From an uncultured Aquimarina sp. (GTDB taxonomy: Bacteria > Bacteroidota > Bacteroidia > Flavobacteriales > Flavobacteriaceae): a stretch of DNA of 63,559 nucleotides. Of this stretch, positions 8,464 through 16,775 are shown in pieces (within the stretch, counting starts at the first letter, position 1; every line of letters starts with the position of its first letter). Location of the stretch: positions 1-63,559 of the forward strand of contig CANMKX010000022.1 in NCBI GenBank assembly GCA_947498595.1, in the 5' to 3' direction. The notes under the pieces were generated by a model that saw only the letters and a program-made list of their open reading frames with translations, made no database searches and was not told the DNA's origin. The position numbers and the translations under genes are program-made.

Positions 8464-9105
8464 ATGAAAAAATGGCTTTTTAGAATATCAATCTTTTTGA
8501 ATGTAATCTTCATTCTATTGTTCGTCTGGAATTGGCTGAATAGTCCAACAAACGAACTCGGAAAATTAGAAAAAGATATTGAAATCAGATATTTTCAATC
8601 TAACAATTCTGTTTTCAAAATTCCTAAAGGGCTAACTGTAAAAAATGTTTCAGAAAGAGGATTAGGTGCAATCGGACAATTTGAAAACGAACGATTTCCT
8701 ATCATAATAACTTCAAATGATGCGAGCTTGGTAAATTATGATTTGCCAAAAGATAGTTTAGATATGTTTGGTGAATTTTACTCTGCCGAAATTCCGCAAG
8801 CGAAATCTGAACAAGAAATACCACAAGGAAATTTTATTTACGAATTATATTTTGCCGAATTTGGTGGACGAATGAAAAACACAGAATGCAAAGTTGAGAT
8901 AAATGGAAATAAAATTATTGTCGAGCAAACAGAGAACACTAATCTGACTGGCGGAAATCAAATATTTGACGGTTTGATTTTAAAACATAAAAGCGGAAAA
9001 TGGATTTTAGCAGAAAATAAAGACGATATAAATGCGGAAGAAATTGGCGGTTGTACAGAAATTCCGATTATAAATTTTGAAACAAAAATTATAGAATGGT
9101 GCTGA
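8464..9105 (+). CDS. Membrane-anchored protein of unknown function
   Basis: 213 aa. An N-terminal membrane segment (residues about 5-25, IFLNVIFILLFVWNWL) anchors a soluble domain that should face the periplasm. The domain has two cysteines (near residues 140 and 198) that could pair, and no recognised family. The gene is immediately preceded by ATTGTAGTGCATT and followed by GCACACAAC, an imperfect private inverted pair, so it is probably one cassette. Start ATG at 8464, nothing better upstream. Confidence 0.55.
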   Translation: MKKWLFRISIFLNVIFILLFVWNWLNSPTNELGKLEKDIEIRYFQSNNSVFKIPKGLTVKNVSERGLGAIGQFENERFPIIITSNDASLVNYDLPKDSLDMFGEFYSAEIPQAKSEQEIPQGNFIYELYFAEFGGRMKNTECKVEINGNKIIVEQTENTNLTGGNQIFDGLILKHKSGKWILAENKDDINAEEIGGCTEIPIINFETKIIEWC

Positions 9106-9111
9106 GGAAAT

Positions 9112-9143
9112 AACGCACACAACAATGGTAACTGTTACACAAG
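9112..9143 (+). repeat. Cassette junction resembling an IS1182-family left end
   Basis: ACACAACAATGGTAACTGTTACACAAGC is nearly identical to the sequence at the left end of the complete IS at 16691-16714 (AACAATGGTAACTGTTGCACAAGC). No IS follows here; the next gene starts 17 bp on. It contains the small palindrome GTAACTGTTAC. It is either a solo IS end or a native cassette-boundary sequence that the IS recognises. Confidence 0.45.
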
Positions 9144-9159
9144 CTATTATTAAAAAAAA

Positions 9160-9570
9160 ATGTCAGAACCAGATATAGATAGAATATTGAATTTTCTTAT
9201 TGGAAATGAACCTATCAAAGAATTTGAATCTTGGGTATACAATGATGTTGAATTAGAAGAAAGGATTGGGGAACAATTTTATTACGAACTAATTGAAGTT
9301 AATTACAATGACAAATCTATTCTGTTTAACCTCAATAAAGCTATTATTGGAAAGTTTGTATCAGATAATGATTTTGAAGATTTCAAATACAAAGACAGAC
9401 TTTTATCTGTTGGATGGTATCCAGATAGAAAAATCGAAGTTAAGTTAACCAAATCACAAAACAGACCAGAAATACAAAATGCTCTCAAGATAATTGAAGA
9501 ATTCGGCGGATTAAAGTTCATATCTCCCTTCAAAAGAAAAGATTGGGTTCTAACACTTGTTGAAATTTAG
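9160..9570 (+). CDS. Hypothetical cytosolic protein
   Basis: 136 aa, acidic, no signal peptide or membrane segment, no recognised family. It has an alternating alpha/beta look with a conserved-looking WYPDRKIEVKLTKSQN stretch. Followed after 24 bp by a second small gene on the same strand; together they appear to form one two-gene cassette, so they may act as a pair (for example toxin and immunity protein). No motif supports any particular activity. Confidence 0.55.
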   Translation: MSEPDIDRILNFLIGNEPIKEFESWVYNDVELEERIGEQFYYELIEVNYNDKSILFNLNKAIIGKFVSDNDFEDFKYKDRLLSVGWYPDRKIEVKLTKSQNRPEIQNALKIIEEFGGLKFISPFKRKDWVLTLVEI

Positions 9571-9594
9571 GAAAAGCCTTATACAGATTTCAAT

Positions 9595-9834
9595 ATGAGC
9601 GAATATGAATTAAATAAAAATCTTGTTTGTTTTGCAAAAGCTCATAATGATCACATTGATGTATTTATTGATAAAGACTCAAACCTCTATCATTTAGACA
9701 ATATTGTGAGTGAAGTCCTATATAAATTCAAAGAAGCTAGTATTAACCATTTTATTCAACAACTAATTATACCCGACTATGAAAGCAAATTTGAAGTTGT
9801 CGGTCGATTAAAAAAAAACAATAGCAATAACTAA
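9595..9834 (+). CDS. Small hypothetical protein
   Basis: 79 aa, cytosolic, no recognised domain. It is the second gene of a probable two-gene cassette, 24 bp after the first. Its last codons AAT AAC TAA overlap the AAC core of the attC-like junction, as several other cassette stop codons in the array do, which supports the coding call despite its size. Confidence 0.5.
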   Translation: MSEYELNKNLVCFAKAHNDHIDVFIDKDSNLYHLDNIVSEVLYKFKEASINHFIQQLIIPDYESKFEVVGRLKKNNSNN

Positions 9835-10111
9835 GCATTCGGACTGCTTGTAGAGCAGCATCTGAATGCAGTGTTGACTAAAACCTACGTATTTCTAGCG
9901 ATTTAATAACTATGGATTTTACGAAGCTTTTTCTTGGAGGTATTAGAACTAATAAAAGTTCTTTTCTTGAGGATAATAAGATTATTTACATATTGATAAC
10001 ACTGTTTTTATTTAAAGAAACAAAAAACCATTTTAAAGCTGCTTGATATTGGCTATATTTAGCTTTTATAAAACTATAAAATAACAAACAGGGAGGGCTG
10101 CGTAGACTCCC
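9826..10111 (+). repeat. Composite cassette junction, type A
   Basis: AATAACTAAGCATTCGGACTG, loop, GCAGCATCTGAATGC, GTGTTGACT; then the shared middle segment and the IS1182-like right end, here slightly mutated (CTGCGTAGACTCC). The next cassette begins GTTATAAG (10112-10119). Confidence 0.65.
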
Positions 10112-10123
10112 GTTATAAGCAAT

Positions 10124-10711
10124 TTGACGACAAGAAACTACATATCGCTCCTTCTTTTGATTTTCTTATTTTCATGTCGGAATCATTTAATTGATGAGAA
10201 ACATGATGATAAAGAAACTAAAAAATTCATCAGACAGTTAATAAAAAAAGAAAAAGAAATTCAACAAGAAAAGAGTTTCATTAATTCTATTTGTATTCTA
10301 GAACATCCTGAATGGAGATCGTTTGACAATGAATTCAAGCTAAAAATTCAAAAGGAATTAGGAATTGAGAATAAAGCATTTCTAGAACTTCAAATTGACT
10401 TGTTTAATAAATTCAAAATAACTAAAGAATTAACGCCCCAAAAAAACATTATCACTGATCAAGAATATATTCAATTTAACGAATCATTCAATAAAAATGA
10501 ATTTGCTTATTTAGATTGGTTGGATAAAATGAATTGCCAACAAGGTTTTTCATCTATTTCTAAACCTTTATTTAATGAGAACTATGACCTTGCTATAGTT
10601 CGTTTTGAAAAAATTTGCGAACCATTATGTGGAGGAGGATTATTAGCCTTATACGAGATAACAAAAGGTAAATGGAAACAAAAGAAAATACTAGACAGTT
10701 GGATACATTAA
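10124..10711 (+). CDS. Lipoprotein of unknown function, TTG start
   Basis: 195 aa. The signal peptide and lipobox (LFSC, Cys about residue 18) fix the start near TTG 10124; no ATG is available before the hydrophobic stretch. The mature part is helical and charged, ending in a small beta region with CEPLCGGGLLALYEI, where two cysteines lie close together. No family is recognised. It is a cassette: TATAAG at 10114-10119 is complemented by CTTATA at 10716-10721. Only ten bases separate the GTT core from the start codon, so the transcript must begin in the upstream repeat. Confidence 0.6.
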   Translation: MTTRNYISLLLLIFLFSCRNHLIDEKHDDKETKKFIRQLIKKEKEIQQEKSFINSICILEHPEWRSFDNEFKLKIQKELGIENKAFLELQIDLFNKFKITKELTPQKNIITDQEYIQFNESFNKNEFAYLDWLDKMNCQQGFSSISKPLFNENYDLAIVRFEKICEPLCGGGLLALYEITKGKWKQKKILDSWIH

Positions 10712-10831
10712 AAAACTTATAGTTAATTGTTATTCCTTGTTAAATCAAAGGTGAATGAATTTTTTATAAAGCTATTGTTTAACTCTAAATTTTGTACATT
10801 TAAACACGCAACAAACGATATACAAACCATC

Positions 10832-11195
10832 AAACTGCGCAAAAACTCAAGAATAGTAATTGAATAGAAATAAGTATCTTCTTGTTATGTATATAGATAC
10901 ATTATTTTATGGATTATATTCAAGGTTTTAATCGAGGGCAACTACAAATGATTTCATTTGAAGAGTACGTTAAGTCAGATTCATGGGCAAGAATTGTTGA
11001 TTTGTTTGTAATTATTTTACCTTTAAAGACATTAGGTTTTAATGATACACCATCTCCAGAAGGACGTCCGTCGTACGTTCCAGTAGATTTGTTAAGGTTA
11101 TACCTTTTAAAAGAAACAAAAAACCATTTTAAAGCTGCTTGATATTGCTATATTTAGCTTTTATAAAATAGCAAATAGAGGGTTTTGCGTTTGCT
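10832..11195 (+). mobile_element. IS1182-like deletion derivative, copy 2
   Basis: Same structure as 1179-1540: left end AAACTGCGCAAAAACTC, N-terminal transposase fragment, then the 3' end with ATTTAGCTTTTATAAAA. The right end has decayed to TTTTGCGTTTGCT. The next cassette core, ACCGTTGTG, follows. Confidence 0.6.
10909..11142 (+). pseudogene. Truncated IS1182-family transposase, N-terminal fragment
   Basis: 77-aa remnant with GFNRGQ, VDLF, PLKTLGFND and GRPSYVPVDLLRLYL, the conserved opening of IS1182-type transposases, fused to the short tail KETKNHFKAA. It lacks all catalytic residues. It is less decayed than copy 1, which has lost the KTLGFN residues. Confidence 0.7.
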
Positions 11196-11218
11196 ACCGT
11201 TGTGATGCATTTAAAAAA

Positions 11219-11956
11219 ATGAGAATATATAAAACATTAAATATAGGAGATTTTCACACTAACCATTGTGAAGATTTTTTAGTCGATGAGCAAATAGCCA
11301 CAAATGAAAAATTAGTAGCTGTTTTAGATGGTTGTACAATGGGTACAGAATCAGTCTTTGCATCCATCTTATATGGGAAAATTTTAAGAAATATCTCTAA
11401 AAAAGAATTTTATAAGGAGTTTGTTACTAATGAACCTCTTGATTTAAAAACAAAATTAAAAGACGTAATTAAGCAATTAATAGAAGAAACAAAATCTATT
11501 AAAAATCAACTAGGACTTGAAATAAATGAATTACTATCGACACTAATAATTGGTATTATAAATACTAAAGATTCAAAAGCAGAGTTTTTAGCTGTTGGAG
11601 ATGGTTTAATTTGTAAAGATGGTGAGATAATTGAATATGAACAAGATGACAAACCTGATTATCTAGGTTATCATTTAAGTGATGATTTTGATAAATGGTT
11701 TGGTAGTCAGAGTCAAAAGCTTTCTATTTCTGGATTCAATGATTTATCAATTTGTACAGATGGAATATATACTTTTAAGAATCTTGAAAACAAAACCAAG
11801 CAAAAATCTGAGAATGAAATTATTCAGTATTTATTAGTTGATAATGAAAATTCTGAATTTGATAACTTCTTGGATAGAAAAATAAGATTCTTAAAAGACG
11901 AATGGAATCATATTGTAACTGACGATTTAGCTATAATTAGAATAAAAATGAAATAA
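11219..11956 (+). CDS. PP2C-like protein phosphatase
   Basis: 245 aa, matching a compact PPM/PP2C fold. It has an N-terminal CEDF (Asp), DGCTMGTES in the place of the metal-binding DGMGG, a central VGDG, ICTDGIY in the place of the SDG motif, and a C-terminal DDLAII. The metal-binding aspartates therefore look intact, and serine/threonine phosphatase activity is plausible. No kinase gene is adjacent. PP2C proteins of this size occur alone or with TerY/kinase triads in defence regions. The stop codon overlaps the attC-like core (AAATAACTAAG). Confidence 0.75.
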   Translation: MRIYKTLNIGDFHTNHCEDFLVDEQIATNEKLVAVLDGCTMGTESVFASILYGKILRNISKKEFYKEFVTNEPLDLKTKLKDVIKQLIEETKSIKNQLGLEINELLSTLIIGIINTKDSKAEFLAVGDGLICKDGEIIEYEQDDKPDYLGYHLSDDFDKWFGSQSQKLSISGFNDLSICTDGIYTFKNLENKTKQKSENEIIQYLLVDNENSEFDNFLDRKIRFLKDEWNHIVTDDLAIIRIKMK

Positions 11957-12180
11957 CTAAGCATTCGAGTTGTTCATAGAGCAGTATCTGAATGCAGCGT
12001 AGACTAAAGCCCACGTATTGCTAGCCATTTAATTTAAACATATAGTATTCGAATATTATACGATTAAAATATTTATCCAAATACTAAAAGACTTTGTGAA
12101 CTTTTGATTTTACTAATATCATTTAAAAAACACTAGTAAATAATTTCAGTACACTAATTAATTTGATTACTTTTAATAAA
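11952..12180 (+). repeat. attC-like hairpin followed by type B leader, copy 2
   Basis: ATAACTAAGCATTCGAGTTG ... GAGCAGTATCTGAATGC-AGC-GTAGACT, then ACGTATTGCTAGCCATTTAAT, where it switches from the type A middle segment into the type B repeat (palindrome TATTCGAATA at 12046-12055, GTAAATAATTTCAG). Type A and type B therefore share the same attC head and differ in tail. Confidence 0.6.
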
Positions 12181-12294
12181 AGAGAAATATGCAATTGAGT
12201 ATATTTAATTTATAGTATGTACACTAAAAAAATATAATGGAAATATGTGTATTAGTACACGTATTCAATTATTACCACACATTTGAACCAACCA

Positions 12295-12915
12295 ATGAAA
12301 AAAGGAATTTTAATAACAATAATTATAGTTTTAATTATCGGAATTGCTTATTTCGGAATTGAAATGTTTGGCTTTGCAGAAGGAGTAAAAAATGATATAA
12401 AAATTCCTAAACAAGAAAATATAGAACTAACGGATAAAGAAACAAAAACTGAATCTGAATCTGAATTTAGCGAAGACGATTGTGTTTTTGACTTAAATAC
12501 TCAAACGGATGATTTTCTGAAAGAAATTCCAGAATTTTCGAATTATGTTTGGGATAACGAGAGAAAAAAGGCAACAATAAAACTTAACAACGGAAATACA
12601 TTAATTGTAACTCGTGGAGGTTGTGATCACTTTTCATTTTATGGAAATTTACTTCTAAACAAATCGGAGCTGAATTTTAATGACGAAAGTGGAATATTAA
12701 AAAAAACATTATGGATAGCTGAAATGCTATTCCATAAATCGGACTATGAATTAATAAAAAAATCATTGAATAATCAGGATTATGAAATTGAAAAATCTGA
12801 AAATCAATACTATTTAGATTTTAAAAACAATGCATATTGCGATATGACTTTGGTTATTGAAAATCTGACTGACCAAAACCTAGTATCAATTGAAATCGGA
12901 TTTTATCAATGTTAA
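12295..12915 (+). CDS. Membrane-anchored protein of unknown function
   Basis: 206 aa from ATG 12295 (an in-frame TTG at 12283 lies within the cassette end repeat). One N-terminal membrane segment (residues 4-25, GILITIIIVLIIGIAYFGI) is followed by an acidic linker and a soluble domain with four cysteines spread from about residue 60 to the C-terminus. No recognised family. The private cassette ends are TTACCACA (12272-12279) and TGTGGTAA (12922-12929). It has its own type B leader. Confidence 0.55.
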   Translation: MKKGILITIIIVLIIGIAYFGIEMFGFAEGVKNDIKIPKQENIELTDKETKTESESEFSEDDCVFDLNTQTDDFLKEIPEFSNYVWDNERKKATIKLNNGNTLIVTRGGCDHFSFYGNLLLNKSELNFNDESGILKKTLWIAEMLFHKSDYELIKKSLNNQDYEIEKSENQYYLDFKNNAYCDMTLVIENLTDQNLVSIEIGFYQC

Positions 12916-13067
12916 AAAAAATGTGGTAACAAAGTGTGAAAATAATAGCCGAGATAGTAGTAAATTAAAGGATTGTAGTCCGCTTCAGCTTTCGTTTAAC
13001 TTGACAGGGAAATACTATGCATCCGTTTGTTATTTTTATAATCAATGTTATGGAGGATAAAAACTGA
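12916..13067 (+). other. Cassette junction of atypical sequence
   Basis: Begins with GTGGTAACAAAGTG, where AAC is the expected core, and contains a short hairpin (GGATTGTAGTCC). It shares no obvious sequence with the GCATTCGG family and is a candidate for a third junction type. No gene is seen in it. Confidence 0.35.
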
Positions 13068-13742
13068 ATGACTTTAGAAGGATTTAAGAACATATTGAGA
13101 ATCGGATCAGATGATGAAAAGCATAAAGCAATTTCTAAAATAAAGTTAGAATTGGCTGAAGAGGAAGTATTTGAAACTTTATTTAGCTACTTGAAAGATG
13201 ATGATCATAAAAATCGATTCTTCGCTCTTTATCATCTAATTGATAAGTTCCCAGATTCACTTAAAAACCTTAATGAATCAAAAATCAATGTAGTTTACAC
13301 CCTTTTATTTGATGAGTTTAGTCCGATCGTTGATAGGTCCATTTGGGCACTCAACATCATTGGAGATAAGGCAATTGACAAATTAACATCAGAATATAAA
13401 ACAGGTCTATTAAAAGTAAAAACTATGATTACTTATGCAATTGGTAGAGGTGATTTTAGTCAAAGAACATAGGATAGAGTTGAAATATTATTGGCAGGTC
13501 TTAAATCAACCGATGAAGATCTAAGATTCATAGCAATGTGTGAAATGATGTCAAATACTCCAATTGGACCATGGAGTGAAAGCGAATGGAATTCAACTTA
13601 TGACCCTGATATTGATTTTGAGGAAATTTATGGCTTGATTTTACCAATAGCAACGAACTTCACTGAATCAAGAAGAGATGATTTTAAAGAATTTTCGAAT
13701 AGATATCTAGACTGGATAGAAAATGCCTATAACAAAACCTAA
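13068..13742 (+). pseudogene. HEAT-repeat-like protein interrupted by an in-frame TAG
   Basis: Two adjacent open stretches (13068-13472 and 13475-13742) are in the same frame and separated only by TAG at 13470-13472. Read through, they give one ~224-aa helical-repeat protein: residues 1-134 and then DRVEILLAGLKSTDEDLRFIAMCEMM, which has the same helix pattern (LKDDDHKNRFFALYHLI, FSPIVDRSIWALNIIG). This is best explained by a single nonsense mutation in a HEAT/armadillo-like gene. The second part has no start of its own other than an internal TTG. The stop is followed by an attC-like site. Confidence 0.65.
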
Positions 13743-13778
13743 ACTACATTAAAACACAGCTTAGCTAAAACGCTAGGT
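13727..13778 (+). repeat. attC-like site, GCCTAAC family
   Basis: CCTATAACAAAACC, then stems CTAAACTAC/ACAGCTTAG with loop, then TAAAACGCTAGGT. It is the same hairpin as 1128-1177, with its R' side complete but carrying C for T (GCTAGGT instead of GTTAGGT). Confidence 0.6.
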
Positions 13779-13789
13779 TTTATTAAAAA

Positions 13790-14419
13790 ATGGATAGAAA
13801 AGAAGTTCTCGAAAAATATATAACTATAATAATCGCTAATTTCTCTGAAGATGAACGAGAGGGAACTTTAACTTCTTTACTATTAGGAGATTGGTGTGAT
13901 ACTAACGGATGGGCAGATTTACCTCAGGAAATTCAGGAAGAATTCGAAAATGATGAACTACTGTGCAGTTTTAATGACCAAAAATATGATGAAATACTTA
14001 GATTCAAATTAAGGGATGATTTTAAAGGAATAATAAATGAGTATTTATCTAAACAAACAGGGATTGGAATAACGACTGGAATTCCGGCCGATTTAGAATC
14101 TTGCCCTTGTTGCGGTTTTAAAACTTTGGAGGAAAGAAATGATTTTGATGTTTGTAAGGTTTGTTGGTGGGAAGATGATGGTACTGATAACAATATTGCT
14201 GATAAATATGGAATTGGATCAAATGATGTAGCTAATTTAACCGTAGCTAGGTTCAACTATTTAGAATTTGGAATTTATAACCCTGAAAGAAATGATCTTA
14301 AAGAATTGTGTGATGATCCCAAGAAATTTAAACAGGAACGAATATTCAAACTGAATGATAAAGATCAACTGATTGAATTGAATACGAATTGGATCGGAGA
14401 GAGAAAAACCAAAACCTAA
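13790..14419 (+). CDS. Protein with a CPCC cysteine-rich domain
   Basis: 209 aa, cytosolic. Residues about 1-95 are an unrecognised acidic helical region; residues about 103-150 are a CPCC domain (CPCCGFKTL, then CKVCWWEDD), which should bind zinc through its cysteine pairs. CPCC proteins are small, common in cassette arrays and polymorphic-toxin immunity settings, and of unproven function. The private cassette ends pair perfectly over 8 bp: TAGGTTTT at 13774-13781 and AAAACCTA at 14411-14418, the latter overlapping the end of the coding sequence. Confidence 0.7.
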   Translation: MDRKEVLEKYITIIIANFSEDEREGTLTSLLLGDWCDTNGWADLPQEIQEEFENDELLCSFNDQKYDEILRFKLRDDFKGIINEYLSKQTGIGITTGIPADLESCPCCGFKTLEERNDFDVCKVCWWEDDGTDNNIADKYGIGSNDVANLTVARFNYLEFGIYNPERNDLKELCDDPKKFKQERIFKLNDKDQLIELNTNWIGERKTKT

Positions 14420-14660
14420 TAACTAAGTATTTGGACAACTCACAACGCAAAATTTGAATGCAGTATTGATTGAAATTTACGTATCATTATAGATTTAATT
14501 TAAGTGTATAGTATTCGAATATTATACGTTTAAAATACTGATACTAATATTGAAAAATCTTTGTTAGTCACTAATTTCATTAACTTCGTTAAAAAAGAAC
14601 TAGTAAATAGTTTCAGAACACTAATTAATTTAATTACCTTTAATAAAAGAAAAATATAAG
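14418..14660 (+). repeat. Decayed attC-like junction plus type B leader, copy 3
   Basis: AATAACTAAGTATTTGGAC is a worn version of the common hairpin (right arm TTTGAATGC, then AGTATTGATT). It runs into the type B repeat with TATTCGAATA at 14512-14521, TTTGTTAGTCACTAATTTCATTAAC and GAACTAGTAAATAGTTTCAG. Confidence 0.55.
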
Positions 14661-14662
14661 AG

Positions 14663-14690
14663 ATATATAGTTACCATGGTAACTATATAT
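14663..14690. promoter_or_regulatory. Perfect 28-bp palindrome upstream of the HEPN-motif gene
   Basis: The half-site ATATATAGTTACCA (14663-14676) is followed at once by its exact complement through 14690, with no spacer. It lies 39 bp before the ATG of the next gene and just after the type B leader. It fits an operator for a homodimeric regulator, or a cruciform-forming recombination arm (it contains GTTACC/GGTAAC, like cassette cores in this array). Confidence 0.45.
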
Positions 14691-14729
14691 TTATGTTGAC
14701 AGTCACCCAAAACCACCACGAAAAAAAAT

Positions 14730-16718
14730 ATGCGTAAATCTGATTTAAATAGAGTTGTATTTTATTCAAAAGAAGATTTGGCAGGTGGACACCAACTTCG
14801 AAAAGCTGAACCAATACTAAGAGTTGAAACTAAATCTGAATACAGTGATATTAATGACGTCTTAGAGTTATACAACATCAAAAAATATATTGACAATAAA
14901 CTTTTCTTTGATGATTGGACACACGAGGAAGTTGTTGCATTTAAGAGTAAAGTAACAGAATTTGGAAAAATCATTGGAAGATTTATGGGAAATATCAATG
15001 ATTCAAATGTATTTGATTTATATAATTCAACTCTTCGAAATTACACTAGTTCATTTTGGGAGCTGGTTGATAGTCAACACACATACAAACGTATTTCTAA
15101 AGAAAATTTTGAGTCAATTTTATCAAATGAACCTCATTTAATTCATACAATTTTAACTCATAAGAATATTGTCAATAAGTACAATATAGCCATAAGAGAT
15201 TTTTTGATGGCTTATTCTCAATCTGCTGAGATTTTGCTTTCAATCTATGAGGTAACAGATGATTTAAAAAAGAATAACAAAGTCCTACCTAAAAGCCTTA
15301 ATATAGAAAATAAGGAAGCCATTATAATAAATTATTTAGATTCAAATGAGATGAATTTAAATTACATTGGATTGATTCAAAACTCGAGGAATAGAAACGA
15401 TTTTAGAATTTCGGACAAAACTCGGCTTAAAGCAAAAAGATTATATAAAAAAGAGACGGAGAAATTTTTTGCAGATCAAGGAGGAATGGAATACGGAGTG
15501 TCTATCGGCTTTCTAGAAAATATGACTGTACCCAAAGATGGATATGCTGATGATAACCTTACTGCTCATTATACCTACAGCTTAGATTTTATAAAACAAT
15601 ACAATAGTCCTTATCAATTATTTCAAAATTTCAAGTATTTATTCGAATATCTTGACAATCAAAATAGAATTAATCTTGTAAGTAAAAGAAGTGAAATGAG
15701 GTTGTTAGAACGAATAATGGGAGTTCATTCGCAAAACGAATATCGAGGAGGAACCTCATTCTCATTATCTGAAATGACATCTCAAGGGCAAATATTTGGC
15801 TACAACAAAATCATTCAGAATCTGAATAATTCGCTTGAAGAAATTCTTCAATTTGTTTTTTCATCTATATTTCAAGAAAGATATTCTTTTGCTAACAATG
15901 CAAGATTTTCTTTACCAACGGCTAAAACATATTTTGAAAAAATTAGATTATTAGCCCCTGAATTTGAATCTGCTCTTAAGCAGTTTAAACTATATGTTGA
16001 AGATGGAAGTATTGATTTTGAACTTTTACAAATATCATCTTCACCTTCAACTATTAAGGACATTCCAAGTCTTAACTCAAAAAAGTATCTTTATTTTAAT
16101 GAATCTAATCAAACAATGGTTGGTTGCTCAAACATTTTTTTTTCAGATCAAACTCTTTTGGCTTACGTAGAACCTTACAAAGATGACAAGTACAGTACTT
16201 TTTTTGATTTATTAGCAAATGAAGAGGTTAAATTTGAGAATTATGAAGAACACCAAAAACCACGTTTAAACTATCTTATAGAAAAAGAATTTATAGAAGT
16301 TGATAAAAATGGATATGTACAAATGACAAATTGGAATAGAGTCTTAATTCTAAAAGACCTATATGACAATGAAGTTGGCTCATACTACAATTATTCATTA
16401 AACTTTCAAGAAGAAGCCGATAGAATGGCTAGTGATGATATCATCTATTTTGAAAGTTCGTTGTTTTCAAAACCTGAACAAGCATACTTTAATTACTTTT
16501 TGAACAAAAAGGAATTTACAAACGGATTAGATTTAAGAAATAGCTATTTACACGGAACACAAGCGAACCCAGAAGAAACGGAAAAACACGAATATGCATA
16601 TTTTAAGTATTTGAAATTAATATTCTTGGCTCTATTAAAAATAGATGATGATTTAAATATTTATAACGTTATTGAAAAAGGGCGAACTGCTAACAATGGT
16701 AACTGTTGCACAAGCTAA
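14730..16718 (+). CDS. Large protein of unknown function with C-terminal HEPN-like RNxxxH motif
   Basis: 662-aa cytosolic protein, the largest in the cassette region. No domain is recognised with confidence over most of its length; it is largely helical. Near the C-terminus RNSYLH (R603 to H608), followed by a helix, matches the R-x4-6-H motif of HEPN ribonuclease domains, which are effectors in many anti-phage systems. A position late in the protein, next to a helix pair, is typical of ApeA/Abi-like HEPN proteins. The last four residues before the stop (CCTS) are encoded by the inverted repeat of the IS inserted there, so the original C-terminus is altered by a few residues. Confidence 0.55.
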   Translation: MRKSDLNRVVFYSKEDLAGGHQLRKAEPILRVETKSEYSDINDVLELYNIKKYIDNKLFFDDWTHEEVVAFKSKVTEFGKIIGRFMGNINDSNVFDLYNSTLRNYTSSFWELVDSQHTYKRISKENFESILSNEPHLIHTILTHKNIVNKYNIAIRDFLMAYSQSAEILLSIYEVTDDLKKNNKVLPKSLNIENKEAIIINYLDSNEMNLNYIGLIQNSRNRNDFRISDKTRLKAKRLYKKETEKFFADQGGMEYGVSIGFLENMTVPKDGYADDNLTAHYTYSLDFIKQYNSPYQLFQNFKYLFEYLDNQNRINLVSKRSEMRLLERIMGVHSQNEYRGGTSFSLSEMTSQGQIFGYNKIIQNLNNSLEEILQFVFSSIFQERYSFANNARFSLPTAKTYFEKIRLLAPEFESALKQFKLYVEDGSIDFELLQISSSPSTIKDIPSLNSKKYLYFNESNQTMVGCSNIFFSDQTLLAYVEPYKDDKYSTFFDLLANEEVKFENYEEHQKPRLNYLIEKEFIEVDKNGYVQMTNWNRVLILKDLYDNEVGSYYNYSLNFQEEADRMASDDIIYFESSLFSKPEQAYFNYFLNKKEFTNGLDLRNSYLHGTQANPEETEKHEYAYFKYLKLIFLALLKIDDDLNIYNVIEKGRTANNGNCCTS

Positions 16719-16738
16719 TAATTATAAAATATAAAGGA

Positions 16739-16775
16739 GAATAAAAGCCTTTTTAAGAGGCTTTTATTCTGTGTT
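16739..16775. terminator. Bidirectional terminator at IS left end
   Basis: AATAAAAGCCT, loop, AGGCTTTTATT (16741-16771). The stem has A/T runs on both sides, so it can end the transposase transcript and read-in from the upstream cassette. Confidence 0.6.

Noticed and set aside
13491..13742. Separate small gene with TTG start
   Set aside because: It is in the same frame as the preceding open stretch, with only one stop between; a broken single gene is simpler.
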